Below are positions 33,851 to 42,923 of a stretch of DNA of 64,000 nt, piece after piece. A program made the position numbers and the translations under genes. The number at the start of each line of letters is the position of its first letter. Positions within the stretch are counted from its first letter, which is position 1. The DNA is taken from the NCBI GenBank assembly GCA_050486405.1, contig JBJHDF010000001.1, positions 177,593-241,592 of the forward strand. The letters are read 5' to 3'. The notes under the pieces were generated by a model. That model searched no databases and had not been told where the DNA came from. It worked only from the letters and a program-made list of their open reading frames with translations. The stretch is from JBJHDF01 sp050486405 (GTDB lineage Bacteria; Pseudomonadota; Gammaproteobacteria; Pseudomonadales; Cellvibrionaceae).

Positions 33851-35227
33851 TTATCGGCGCAGGCGATCCAACAGACCCAGCAGGCCGCCCCGCTCACTGC
33901 CCATCAGATAGGCATCGCGGATGCCGGCGATATCAACATCGTAGGTTCCTGGTTCCAGATCCCTGGCAATTTCAATTTTATCCACTTCCTGGGCGGTTTT
34001 GCGCCCCGAATCTATCAGCGCCTGCTTGCGCCGATCGTCTTCACCCAGATCCAACAAGCGATGCCGGTCCAGCGGCTGCTTGCGCGCATCCAGTGCCAGC
34101 ATCACCTTGGGCTTCAGGCGGCGCTCAAAGTTCTGCTCCACCACCACACCCACTTCTCCAGTACTCAGTTCCACCAGGGTGCCGGTGGGGTAAAGACCGA
34201 TGGAGCGAATAAACTCCACCACCAGCTCCTCCTGGAACTGGACATTGCGCAGGTCGTAGAGTTGCGCCACGGCTTTGGAGGGAGCGATGGGGTGCGCCGC
34301 ACCACGGGGATTGGTAACGTTATCGTAGAAAGTCACAATGCCGGCAATTTTTCCCAACAGGGGAATCTTGTCACCCTGCAGGTGCTGGGGATAACCGCTG
34401 CCGTTGAGACGCTCGCAGTGGGTTTTCACCACACTGATAACCCGCGGTTCAACGCCTGGCGTGTTACGCAGTATTTCCACGCCCCGCTCAACGAAAGTCT
34501 CGTACTGTTGCTCTTCTTCATCCGTGCGCTGAGGCTTGACCAACAGCTCCTGCGCCAAAGTGGTCTTGCCCACATCCTTGAGCAGTACGCCCATGGCCAG
34601 TACATCCAGGTCTTTTTTGGGCAGGCCAATATGACGGCCAAACAGTATTGCCCAGACAGAGCAGCGCACCGCATGGCTGTAGGTGTATTCGTCTTTTTCC
34701 TGGACGCGGGACAGCCAGGTAAAGGCGTCGGGATTGCGCAGTACGCTATCGACCATGTCGCTGGCCAGACGCTTGGTGTCTTCTATGGAAGCGCCATGCA
34801 ACTGGTTGCCCTCCAGTTGCTCCAGTACTTCACCCACGGCCCGGTACACCCTTTGGTGCAGTTTTTTCGCGGCCTTGATTTCCTTGCCAAAGGGTTCCAC
34901 ATGGCGATAGACACCGCGCTGAATTTTCAGCGGTGCCACGGGGATACCGGCGCGGCCGTTGCCACTGGAGCGCACCTCCGCTTTGCTACCGCGCTTGTCC
35001 ACGGCCGGCAAAGCTTTCAAATTGGCGGCAGTCACCGGGCCGCGGCCCTTCACCACGTCAATGTAGACGTGACGGCAGAGGCTTTTCAACTGGCGGATTT
35101 CATCCATGTCCCGCACGTAAAAACCCTGGAGGGAAAAGGGTGTTTGTCCCCACGGGCGATCCAGGCCGGATATGAACATACCCACCGTGATTTCGTTGAC
35201 GTCCAGCTTGACCTGTTTGATACCCAC
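33851..35227 (-). CDS. DUF3391 + degenerate HD-GYP domain protein
   Basis: 458 residues from GTG 35227 (GAGG seven bases upstream); GTG 35290 is the outer limit. The N-terminal DUF3391 domain (VNEITVGMFISGLDRPW, LKSLCRHVYIDVVKG) precedes an HD-GYP domain. The catalytic HDxGK is replaced by KDVGK, and the HHExxDGxGYP motif reads THCERLNGSGYP. The leading His of the HD pair and two of the three metal-site His are therefore lost, while GYP is kept. It is probably not an active cyclic-di-GMP phosphodiesterase. It may bind the nucleotide or a GGDEF/PilZ partner. Confidence 0.85.
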   Translation of the reverse strand: MGIKQVKLDVNEITVGMFISGLDRPWGQTPFSLQGFYVRDMDEIRQLKSLCRHVYIDVVKGRGPVTAANLKALPAVDKRGSKAEVRSSGNGRAGIPVAPLKIQRGVYRHVEPFGKEIKAAKKLHQRVYRAVGEVLEQLEGNQLHGASIEDTKRLASDMVDSVLRNPDAFTWLSRVQEKDEYTYSHAVRCSVWAILFGRHIGLPKKDLDVLAMGVLLKDVGKTTLAQELLVKPQRTDEEEQQYETFVERGVEILRNTPGVEPRVISVVKTHCERLNGSGYPQHLQGDKIPLLGKIAGIVTFYDNVTNPRGAAHPIAPSKAVAQLYDLRNVQFQEELVVEFIRSIGLYPTGTLVELSTGEVGVVVEQNFERRLKPKVMLALDARKQPLDRHRLLDLGEDDRRKQALIDSGRKTAQEVDKIEIARDLEPGTYDVDIAGIRDAYLMGSERGGLLGLLDRLRR

Positions 35228-35389
35228 TGCTGTTCCTCGCACCCACTCGGCAAGCGAATGATGTTGTCCCTCCGGTGCCAGTGTAATCACAACCGTTCAC
35301 GAGAACCAGTTGCCCAAACACCGCTCGGCGCCGGAATTGAGCGGCCCGTCGCCAGTATAACGCCTCTACGGGGGCCGTGGGAATGGGGG

Positions 35390-36463
35390 TTAGTGATAGC
35401 TCACAGACAGTTCGTGAACTGCCTCGATAAACGCGCCGGCACTGGCGGGATCCACTTCCGGGGTAATGCCGTGGCCCAGATTGAATACATGGCCGCTGCC
35501 CTTGCCATAGGCGGCCAGTATATTGGCCACTTCGGCGCGGATTCGCCCTGGTTCAGCGTAGAGAATGGTGGGGTCCATATTGCCCTGCAGCGCCACTCGC
35601 TGCCCCACCCGGGTCCGGGCGCTACCGATATCGGTAGTCCAGTCCAGGCCCAGACAGTCGGCGCCGGTGTCGGCCATGGCCTCCAGCCACTGACCGCCGC
35701 CCTTGGTAAACAGTATCACCGGCACCTGGCGCCCTTCGCTGACCCGGGTCAGTCCGGCGACAATACGTTGCATATAGTTCAGGGAAAACTCCCGGTAAGC
35801 GGCGTCGGACAGGGCCCCTCCCCAGGTGTCAAAAATCTGCACCGCCTGGGCACCAGCGGCAATCTGGGCGTTGAGGTAGGCAGTTACCGACTGAGCCAGA
35901 ACATCGAGTAATCGGTGCATCACCTGGGGCTGGTTGTAGAGCATCTGCTTGGCGCGGCGAAAATCCCGACTGGAGCCGCCCTCCACCATATAGGTGGCCA
36001 GCGTCCAGGGACTGCCGGAAAAGCCGATCAGCGGCACCCGCCCATTCAGTTCCCGGCGAATGGTTTTTACCGCATCCAGCACATAGGGCAGATCCCGCTC
36101 CGGGTTGACGGCCTGCAGTGCGTTGATCGCCGCTTCGGTTTGCACCGGCTTGTGAAACCTGGGGCCTTCTCCGGTTTCAAAATACAGGCCCAACCCCATG
36201 GCATCGGGTATGGTGAGAATATCGGAAAAAAGAATGGCCGCGTCCAGAGGGTAGCGCTCCAGCGGCTGCAGGGTCACCTCACAGGCCAGTTCCGGATTGG
36301 TGCACAACCCCATAAAGTCCCCCGCCCGCTCCCGGGTGGCCCGGTACTCCGGCAGATAGCGACCGGCCTGACGCATCATCCACACCGGCGTCAGATCCAC
36401 GGGCTGGCGCAGCAGAGCGCGCAGGAAGCGATCGTTTTTCAGGGGTGGTGAGGTTTCTGACAT
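35390..36463 (-). CDS. hemE: Uroporphyrinogen decarboxylase
   Basis: 357 residues from ATG 36463; the frame extends upstream but the family starts here. Signatures are TPVWMMRQAGRYLPEYR, ILFSDILTIPDAMG, GFSGSPWTLATYM, and QIFDTWGGAL. It decarboxylates uroporphyrinogen III to coproporphyrinogen III in haem synthesis. Confidence 0.97.
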   Translation of the reverse strand: MSETSPPLKNDRFLRALLRQPVDLTPVWMMRQAGRYLPEYRATRERAGDFMGLCTNPELACEVTLQPLERYPLDAAILFSDILTIPDAMGLGLYFETGEGPRFHKPVQTEAAINALQAVNPERDLPYVLDAVKTIRRELNGRVPLIGFSGSPWTLATYMVEGGSSRDFRRAKQMLYNQPQVMHRLLDVLAQSVTAYLNAQIAAGAQAVQIFDTWGGALSDAAYREFSLNYMQRIVAGLTRVSEGRQVPVILFTKGGGQWLEAMADTGADCLGLDWTTDIGSARTRVGQRVALQGNMDPTILYAEPGRIRAEVANILAAYGKGSGHVFNLGHGITPEVDPASAGAFIEAVHELSVSYH

Positions 36464-36489
36464 AAATACACTCGGCTGGTGGAAACGTA

Positions 36490-37908
36490 TTATATTTCCA
36501 GATAATCGAGAATACCTTCCGCCGCTTCCCGCCCTTCCCAGATCGCCGTCACCACCAAATCCGAACCGCGCACCATGTCGCCGCCGGCAAACACCTTGGG
36601 GTTGCTGGTCTGGAATTTGTAGCGCTGACTCTCCGGCGCTTCGACGCCGCCCCAATCGTTGACCCTGATATCGTGGTCGTTAAACCAGGGGGCGGGACTG
36701 GGACGGAAACCGAAGGCAATCAGCACCAGGTCCGCGTCGAGAATTTCCTCGCTGCCGGGCACCGTCTCGGGCCGGCGGCGGCCGTTTTCATCGGGCTCGC
36801 CCAACCGGGTGGTCACCAGTTTTACACCTTCCACCTTGCCGTCGCCGACAATGGCCACGGGCTGGCGATTGAACAGGAACTGCACGCCCTCTTCCCTGGC
36901 GTTGGCCACTTCGCGCCGCGAGCCGGGCATATTTTCCTCGTCGCGACGGTAAGCGCAGATCACGCTGCTCGCACCCTGGCGAATGGAGGTGCGGTTGCAA
37001 TCCATAGCGGTATCGCCGCCGCCGAGCACCACCACACGTTTGCCCTTGACGCTGATAAAGTCGGCGGGATCCTTTTCAAAGCCGAGGTTGCGATTGACAT
37101 TGGCGACCAGAAACGGCAGCGCATCGTATACGCCGGGCAGATCCTCGCCGGGGAAGCCGCCCTTCATATAGGTGTAGGTGCCCATGCCCATAAATACGGC
37201 GTCATAGTCGCGCAGCAATTCTTCCATGGTGACATCCTTGCCCACCTCGGTATTCAGGCGAAACTCCACGCCCATCTCGGTAAAGATTTCGCGACGGCGG
37301 GCCATCACGCTTTTTTCCAGTTTGAATTCGGGAATACCGAACGTGAGCAGGCCGCCGATTTCCGGGTACTTGTCGAAAACCACCGGCTTGACACCGGCGC
37401 GCACCAGCACATCAGCGCAGCCGATACCGGCGGGACCGGCGCCAATGACAGCCACTTTCTTGTCGGTCCAGACCACCCTGGACATGTCCGGCTTCCAGCC
37501 CATGGCAAAGGCGGTGTCGGTAATGTACTTTTCCGCATTGCCGATGGTCACCGCACCAAAGCCGTCGTTCAGGGTACAGGCACCTTCACACAGACGATCC
37601 TGGGGGCAGACGCGGCCGCAGACTTCCGGCAGGGAGTTGGTCTGGTGACTCAGCTCCGCCGCTTCAAAAATATTGCCCTCGGCGATCAGCTTCAACCAGT
37701 TGGGAATGAAATTGTGTACCGGACACTTCCATTCGCAGTAGGGGTTGCCACATTCCAGGCAGCGATGCGCCTGTCCGGCTACCTGATCCTGGGTGTAGGG
37801 CTCGTAGATTTCCACAAATTCGCCGGTGCGGGCGGCCATATCCTTCTTGGCGGGATCCTGGCGACCCACATCGATAAACTGGAATTTGTTGTTTAAACGT
37901 TCAGCCAT
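36490..37908 (-). CDS. gltD: Glutamate synthase small subunit
   Basis: 472 residues. The N-terminal Fe-S cluster cysteines lie in HRCLECGNPYCEWKCP and CGRVCPQDRLCEGAC. The FAD motif is VIGAGPAGIGCADVL, and the NADPH fold VVVLGGGDTAMDC. It supplies electrons to GltB for making glutamate from glutamine and 2-oxoglutarate. It lies 33 bases after gltB in the same operon. Confidence 0.97.
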   Translation of the reverse strand: MAERLNNKFQFIDVGRQDPAKKDMAARTGEFVEIYEPYTQDQVAGQAHRCLECGNPYCEWKCPVHNFIPNWLKLIAEGNIFEAAELSHQTNSLPEVCGRVCPQDRLCEGACTLNDGFGAVTIGNAEKYITDTAFAMGWKPDMSRVVWTDKKVAVIGAGPAGIGCADVLVRAGVKPVVFDKYPEIGGLLTFGIPEFKLEKSVMARRREIFTEMGVEFRLNTEVGKDVTMEELLRDYDAVFMGMGTYTYMKGGFPGEDLPGVYDALPFLVANVNRNLGFEKDPADFISVKGKRVVVLGGGDTAMDCNRTSIRQGASSVICAYRRDEENMPGSRREVANAREEGVQFLFNRQPVAIVGDGKVEGVKLVTTRLGEPDENGRRRPETVPGSEEILDADLVLIAFGFRPSPAPWFNDHDIRVNDWGGVEAPESQRYKFQTSNPKVFAGGDMVRGSDLVVTAIWEGREAAEGILDYLEI

Positions 37909-37941
37909 AATAACCGTCTCGATTCGCGCTCTGGTGAGCAG

Positions 37942-40900
37942 TTACTCGCCGCGCTGCTGCATGGCGTTGAGCAGACCGGCCAAGCTGGCCGCCCGGGGTT
38001 TTACCAGCCAGAATTTGCCGACCCAGTCGTCAAAGTCCTGCAGCAGCTTCTGTCCCCAGGCACTGCCGGTTTCGCGCACGAACTCGTCGATGATACCCCG
38101 CAAGTGGTTGCGGTGGGCTTCCAGGGATTCGCTGTCGATACGGTGAATCTCCACCAGTTCCCGGTTGTAGCGATCACTGAAGCTGTTGTCTTCGTCCAGC
38201 ACATAGGCAAAGCCGCCGGTCATTCCGGCGCCGAAGTTGACACCGACACGGCCCAGCACGGTAACCACGCCGCCGGTCATGTACTCGCAGCAGTGATCGC
38301 CCGCGCCTTCCACCACCACGTGGGCACCGGAGTTGCGCACGCCGCAGCGCTCGCCAGCCACGCCCGAGGCGAACAGCTTGCCGCCGGTGGCGCCGTAGAG
38401 ACAGGTATTGCCCATGATGCTGGTGTTATTCGAGGCAAAACTGGAGTTGCGCGGCGGGCGCAGCACCAGCTTGCCGCCGGCCATGCCCTTGCCCACGTAG
38501 TCGTTGGCGTCGCCTTCCAGATAGATTTCCAGACCCCCGGCATTCCACACCCCCAGACTCTGACCGGCCACGCCGGTGAGGTTCAGGCGAATGGGTTTGT
38601 CCGCCATGCCCTGGTTGCCGTGGCGCCTGGCGATTTCACCACTGATGCGCGCGCCGATGGAGCGATCACAGTTGGTGACTGTGAACTCGAATGCGCCGCC
38701 GGACTTGCTGTCAATGGCCGGCAGCACGACCGCCACCATGCGCTCGGCCAGCTCGCCCTTGTCGAAGGGCTCGTTGCGCTCCACGGCGCACAACTGGGGT
38801 TTGCTGGCGAGAAAGTCGTCGGTGTGCAGCACCGGGCTGAGATCCAGTTGCCGCTGCTTGTCGGTTTCGCCTTCCAGCACTTCCAGCAGATCCACGCGGC
38901 CGACGAGTTCGGCCAGGCTGCGCATACCCAGGGAAGCCAACAGCTCCCGGGTTTCTTCCGCCACAAACAGGAAGAAATTCCTGGCCATTTCCACAGTGCC
39001 GATATAGTGATCCCGCCGCAGCCGGTCATTCTGGGTGGCGACACCGGTGGCGCAGTTGTTGAGGTGACAGATACGCAGGTACTTGCAACCCAGGGCAACC
39101 ATGGGCGCGGTGCCGAAACCGAAGCTCTCGGCACCCAGCATGGCCGCCTTGACCACGTCGAGACCGGTTTTCAGGCCGCCGTCGGTCTGCACCCGCACCT
39201 TGTCGCGCAGGTCGTTGGCGCGCAGCATCTGGTGGGTCTCCGACAGACCCAGTTCCCAGGGGGAGCCGGCGTAGCGGATGGATGTGAGCGGACTGGCCGC
39301 CGTGCCGCCGTCGTAGCCGGAAATGGTAATGAGATCCGCATAAGCCTTGGCTACACCGGCGGCGATGGTACCCACCCCCGGGCGCGACACCAGTTTCACC
39401 GAGATCAGCGCGTCCGGATTGACCTGTTTCAGATCAAAGATCAACTGCGCCAGATCCTCGATGGAATAGATGTCGTGATGCGGCGGCGGTGAAATCAGGG
39501 TGACACCGGGCACCGAGTAGCGCAGCCGGGCAATCAGCTGATTGACCTTGCCGCCGGGCAACTGACCGCCTTCGCCGGGTTTGGCGCCCTGGGCCACCTT
39601 GATCTGGATGACCTCAGCGTTGACCAGGTAGTGCGGTGTCACACCAAAACGACCGGACGCCACCTGCTTGATTTTGGAGGTTTTGATAGTGCCATAGCGG
39701 GCCGGGTCTTCACCGCCCTCGCCGCTGTTGGAGCGACCGCCCAGGCTGTTCATGGCCTCGGCCAGCGCCTCGTGCGCCTCCGGCGACAGGGCACCCAGAG
39801 ACATGCCGGCGGAATCGAAACGCTTGATGATCGACTCGACCGGTTCCACCTCGCTCAGCGGCACTGGAGTGACATCCTGACGCAGGCGCAGCAGATCCCG
39901 CAAGGTCGCCACCGGGCGGCTGTTGACGAGGCCGGAATAGTCCCGCCACAGGGAATAGTCGCCGGTCTGCACAGCGCGCTGCAGGGTTTGCACCACATCC
40001 GGGTTGAAGGCGTGGTACTCGCCGCCGTGCACGTATTTCAGCAGGCCGCCCAGGGCAATGGGCTTGCGCGGCTTCCAGGCGCTGTCCGCCAGCACTTTCT
40101 GGTCCGTTTCGAGATCCGCAAACCGGGCACCCTGGATGCGGGAGGTGGTGCCGGTAAAGCAGGTATCCACCACTTCGTCCGCCAGACCCACCGCCTCGAA
40201 CAGCTGTGCGCCCCGGTAAGAGGTGATGGTGGAAATACCCATCTTGGAAAGGATTTTCAACAGACCCTTGTCCACACCCTTGCGGTAATTCTTGTAGGCC
40301 TGATCCACATCCGTAAGCAGCTCGCCGGTTTCGATCAGATCGTTGAGCACCTGATAGGACATGTACGGGTAGACCGCTGTGGCGCCGTAGCCGATCAGGG
40401 CGGCCACCTGATGGGAGTCCCGGGCGGTGCCGGTTTCCACCAGAATATTGGCCTCGCAGCGCAGACCCTGGGCCGTCAGGTGGTGATGCACGGCGCCGGT
40501 GGCCAGCAGGGCGTGAATCGGCAACTGACCCTTCTGCCAGCCATTGTCGCTCAACACCATGATCACCTTGCCGCCGCGCACGGCCTGGGCCACCTGCTGG
40601 CACAGATCGGCGATAGCCTGTTGCAGGCTCTTCTCCTCCGGCCGGTAGTGCAGGGAGAACAACTGCGCCTGATAGCCTTCCCGGGGAATGTCCAGCAGCG
40701 CACGAAACTTGGCCGGCGAGAGCACCGGCGAGGTGAGGATCACCCGGTCGGCGTGTTCGGGAGTCTCTTCGTACACCGACAGCTCGCGTCCCAGGCAGGT
40801 CTCCAGGGACATGACAATGGCTTCGCGCAACGGGTCTATGGCCGGGTTGGTGACCTGGGCGAACTGCTGGCGGAAGTAGTCGTACAGGGGGCGCTGCTGG

Positions 40901-42390
40901 CGCGAGAGCACGGCCATGGGTGTGTCATCACCCATGGAGCCCACCGCTTCCTGGCCACCTTCGGCCATGGGGCGCAGCACCTGATCGCGCTCCTCGAAGG
41001 TGATCTGGTACATTTTCATGTAGGCCTTGAGTTGCTCCTCATCCAGGCCATTTTCCGCCACATCGGTTTCCAGCGTGGATTCGATGCGCAGAGCGCGCTC
41101 GCGCAGCCACTGCTTGTAGGGCTGTCCCCGCTTGAGTTGTTCGTCGATATCCCGGGTGTGGTGCAGCTTGCCGGTGGCGGTATCCACCGACAGTATCTGG
41201 CCCGGCCCGAGGCGACCCTTGGCCACCACATCCTCCGGGCGGTACCTGTAGACCCCCACTTCCGAAGCCACGGTAATGATCTTGTCCCTGGTGATGACCC
41301 AGCGCGACGGGCGCAGGCCGTTGCGGTCCAGAGTGCACACGGCGTAGCGGCCATCGGTGATCACCAGGCCCGCCGGGCCGTCCCAGGGCTCCACGTGCAT
41401 GGAGTTGTATTCGTAGAAAGCGCGCAGATCGGGGTCCATGTTCTCCACGTTCTGCCAGGCCGGCGGCACCAGCATACGAATCGCCCGGTGCAGTTCCATA
41501 CCGCCAGTGGTCAATACCTCCAGCATATTGTCCAGGCTGGAGGAATCGGAACCGGTGCGGTTGACCAGGGGCGCCACCGACTCCAGATCCGGCAGCAGGT
41601 CGGTGCTGAACTTGCTGGTGCGGGCCACGGACCAGTTGCGGTTGCCGGTAACGGTATTGATTTCGCCGTTGTGGGCCAGCAGCCTGAAGGGCTGGGCCAG
41701 GGGCCACTCGGGCAGGGTATTGGTGGAGAAGCGCTGGTGGAAGACGCAAATGGCGGTCTCCAGGCGCGGGTCGGCCAGATCGGCAAAAAACCGCGGCAGA
41801 TCCACCGGCATCATCAGCCCTTTGTAGGACAGCACCCGGGTACTGAGACTGGCGATATAGAAGGCGCGATCGTCCTCCAGGCGCATTTCCGCCTTGCGGC
41901 GCGCCATCAACAGGCGCGCGCTCACCTGGCTCTCGTCCAGGCCGTCGCTGTTGACAAATACATGTCGGAACAGTGGCAACGAATTGAGAGCGATGGGTCC
42001 CAGGCAACTGCTGTCCACCGGCACATCGCGCCAACCGGCCACCATCAGGCCCTGGGCTTTGAGCTCTTCATCCAGCACCTTGCAGGCGTGTTCTGCGACT
42101 GCCTTTTCCCGGCTGAGCATAATGGCGCCCACACCGTAGATGGAGGTCAACTCAGCACCACAGGCTTCTTTTGCCAAGGCCCGCAGGAAACCGTCGGGTT
42201 TCTGCAGCAACAGGCCGCAGCCGTCACCGGTCTTGCCGTCGGCGGCAATGCCACCCCGGTGGGTCATGCAGGTCAGGGCTTCGATGGCGGTCTGCAACAA
42301 ACGGTGGCTGGCCTGGCCCTCGAGATGGGCAATCAGTCCAAATCCACAGTTGTCCTTGAACTCGTCCAACCTGTAGAGGCCAGTGGTCAT
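37942..42390 (-). CDS. gltB: Glutamate synthase large subunit
   Basis: 1482 residues from ATG 42390. The N-terminal glutaminase nucleophile is Cys15, after a short propeptide ending FKDN (NCGFGLIAH). The FMN/central domains show RFSTNTLPEW, MGDDTPMAVLS, and GARFADLETD. The 3Fe-4S cysteines are in CRYLRICHLNNC-type sequence (CKYLRICHLNNCATGVATQ). The C-terminal beta-helix has repeated GG turns. It has no frameshift. Expression may be tuned by the leader terminator at 42445-42469. Confidence 0.97.
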   Translation of the reverse strand: MTTGLYRLDEFKDNCGFGLIAHLEGQASHRLLQTAIEALTCMTHRGGIAADGKTGDGCGLLLQKPDGFLRALAKEACGAELTSIYGVGAIMLSREKAVAEHACKVLDEELKAQGLMVAGWRDVPVDSSCLGPIALNSLPLFRHVFVNSDGLDESQVSARLLMARRKAEMRLEDDRAFYIASLSTRVLSYKGLMMPVDLPRFFADLADPRLETAICVFHQRFSTNTLPEWPLAQPFRLLAHNGEINTVTGNRNWSVARTSKFSTDLLPDLESVAPLVNRTGSDSSSLDNMLEVLTTGGMELHRAIRMLVPPAWQNVENMDPDLRAFYEYNSMHVEPWDGPAGLVITDGRYAVCTLDRNGLRPSRWVITRDKIITVASEVGVYRYRPEDVVAKGRLGPGQILSVDTATGKLHHTRDIDEQLKRGQPYKQWLRERALRIESTLETDVAENGLDEEQLKAYMKMYQITFEERDQVLRPMAEGGQEAVGSMGDDTPMAVLSRQQRPLYDYFRQQFAQVTNPAIDPLREAIVMSLETCLGRELSVYEETPEHADRVILTSPVLSPAKFRALLDIPREGYQAQLFSLHYRPEEKSLQQAIADLCQQVAQAVRGGKVIMVLSDNGWQKGQLPIHALLATGAVHHHLTAQGLRCEANILVETGTARDSHQVAALIGYGATAVYPYMSYQVLNDLIETGELLTDVDQAYKNYRKGVDKGLLKILSKMGISTITSYRGAQLFEAVGLADEVVDTCFTGTTSRIQGARFADLETDQKVLADSAWKPRKPIALGGLLKYVHGGEYHAFNPDVVQTLQRAVQTGDYSLWRDYSGLVNSRPVATLRDLLRLRQDVTPVPLSEVEPVESIIKRFDSAGMSLGALSPEAHEALAEAMNSLGGRSNSGEGGEDPARYGTIKTSKIKQVASGRFGVTPHYLVNAEVIQIKVAQGAKPGEGGQLPGGKVNQLIARLRYSVPGVTLISPPPHHDIYSIEDLAQLIFDLKQVNPDALISVKLVSRPGVGTIAAGVAKAYADLITISGYDGGTAASPLTSIRYAGSPWELGLSETHQMLRANDLRDKVRVQTDGGLKTGLDVVKAAMLGAESFGFGTAPMVALGCKYLRICHLNNCATGVATQNDRLRRDHYIGTVEMARNFFLFVAEETRELLASLGMRSLAELVGRVDLLEVLEGETDKQRQLDLSPVLHTDDFLASKPQLCAVERNEPFDKGELAERMVAVVLPAIDSKSGGAFEFTVTNCDRSIGARISGEIARRHGNQGMADKPIRLNLTGVAGQSLGVWNAGGLEIYLEGDANDYVGKGMAGGKLVLRPPRNSSFASNNTSIMGNTCLYGATGGKLFASGVAGERCGVRNSGAHVVVEGAGDHCCEYMTGGVVTVLGRVGVNFGAGMTGGFAYVLDEDNSFSDRYNRELVEIHRIDSESLEAHRNHLRGIIDEFVRETGSAWGQKLLQDFDDWVGKFWLVKPRAASLAGLLNAMQQRGE

Positions 42391-42444
42391 AGACAATCTC
42401 TCAGTTAATTGGCCCGGCTCCGGGAGCGAGCAGCGGCGTTCAGA

Positions 42445-42469
42445 CAAAAAAGCCCCTGATCAAGGGGCC
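42445..42469 (-). terminator. Intrinsic terminator in the gltB leader (possible attenuator)
   Basis: On the minus strand a GCCCCT/AGGGGC stem with a 5-base loop is followed directly by six T. It lies about 12 bases after the likely start site and 55 before the gltB ATG. An alternative pairing, GCCCGGC (42467-42473) with GCCGGGC (42412-42418), overlaps the 5' arm. Confidence 0.7.
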
Positions 42470-42486
42470 GGGCAAATGGGCGCAGA

Positions 42487-42515
42487 ATGTTACCCGCTCA
42501 CACCCCTATTGGCAA
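42487..42515 (-). promoter_or_regulatory. gltBD promoter
   Basis: The -35 TTGCCA (42510-42515) and -10 TAACAT (42487-42492) are 17 bases apart on the minus strand. The predicted start near 42480 gives a leader of about 90 bases that includes the terminator stem. Confidence 0.6.
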
Positions 42516-42854
42516 GCGGAGCCACACCCTGACATCTACCCTTATTTGGCGTGAAAACCCTCTAGAATGAGGATGGGATGACGTGATCAAGGGCCTCAGC
42601 ATACCGCCGGACAAGGCTGCCCGCAAGGCCCCCTCTATGCACCGCTAATAGCACGCAAAAATGCCAGATCGGCCACAAAACGGCCAATTTCCCCGCTTTT
42701 TCAGCCGTAATCGCCTTTATTGCCTCCACGGGATGGGCTAAGTTTGATTAGTGGCCCCACTGCATTGCGGCGGACCGCCGCGCACGGCGTACGGCACGAG
42801 CGCCCCGGGTTTGTGAAATCGGATTAACTTTCGGCCAAAAGGCATTGATATTGT

Positions 42855-42883
42855 TTGATATTTATGGCCGAATCCATTATAAA
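42855..42883 (+). promoter_or_regulatory. Promoter for the Ig-like lipoprotein gene
   Basis: TTGATA (42855-42860) and TATAAA (42878-42883) are separated by 17 bases, a strong sigma-70 match in an AT-rich pocket 40 bases before the ATG. The region 42516-42854 between this and the gltB promoter holds no gene that I can support, only short GC-rich palindromes such as GCGGCGG-A-CCGCCGC near 42767. Confidence 0.6.
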
Positions 42884-42923
42884 GAAGACTGGCACAAGTA
42901 CACTGGTTACCTGGGAAGACACC

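Noticed and set aside
33779..35911. Open frame of about 710 codons antisense to the HD-GYP and hemE genes
   Set aside because: No start context or motif; explained as a shadow.
39631..42408. Open frame of about 925 codons antisense to gltB
   Set aside because: Shadow of gltB with the same composition bias; gltB motifs are intact on the other strand.
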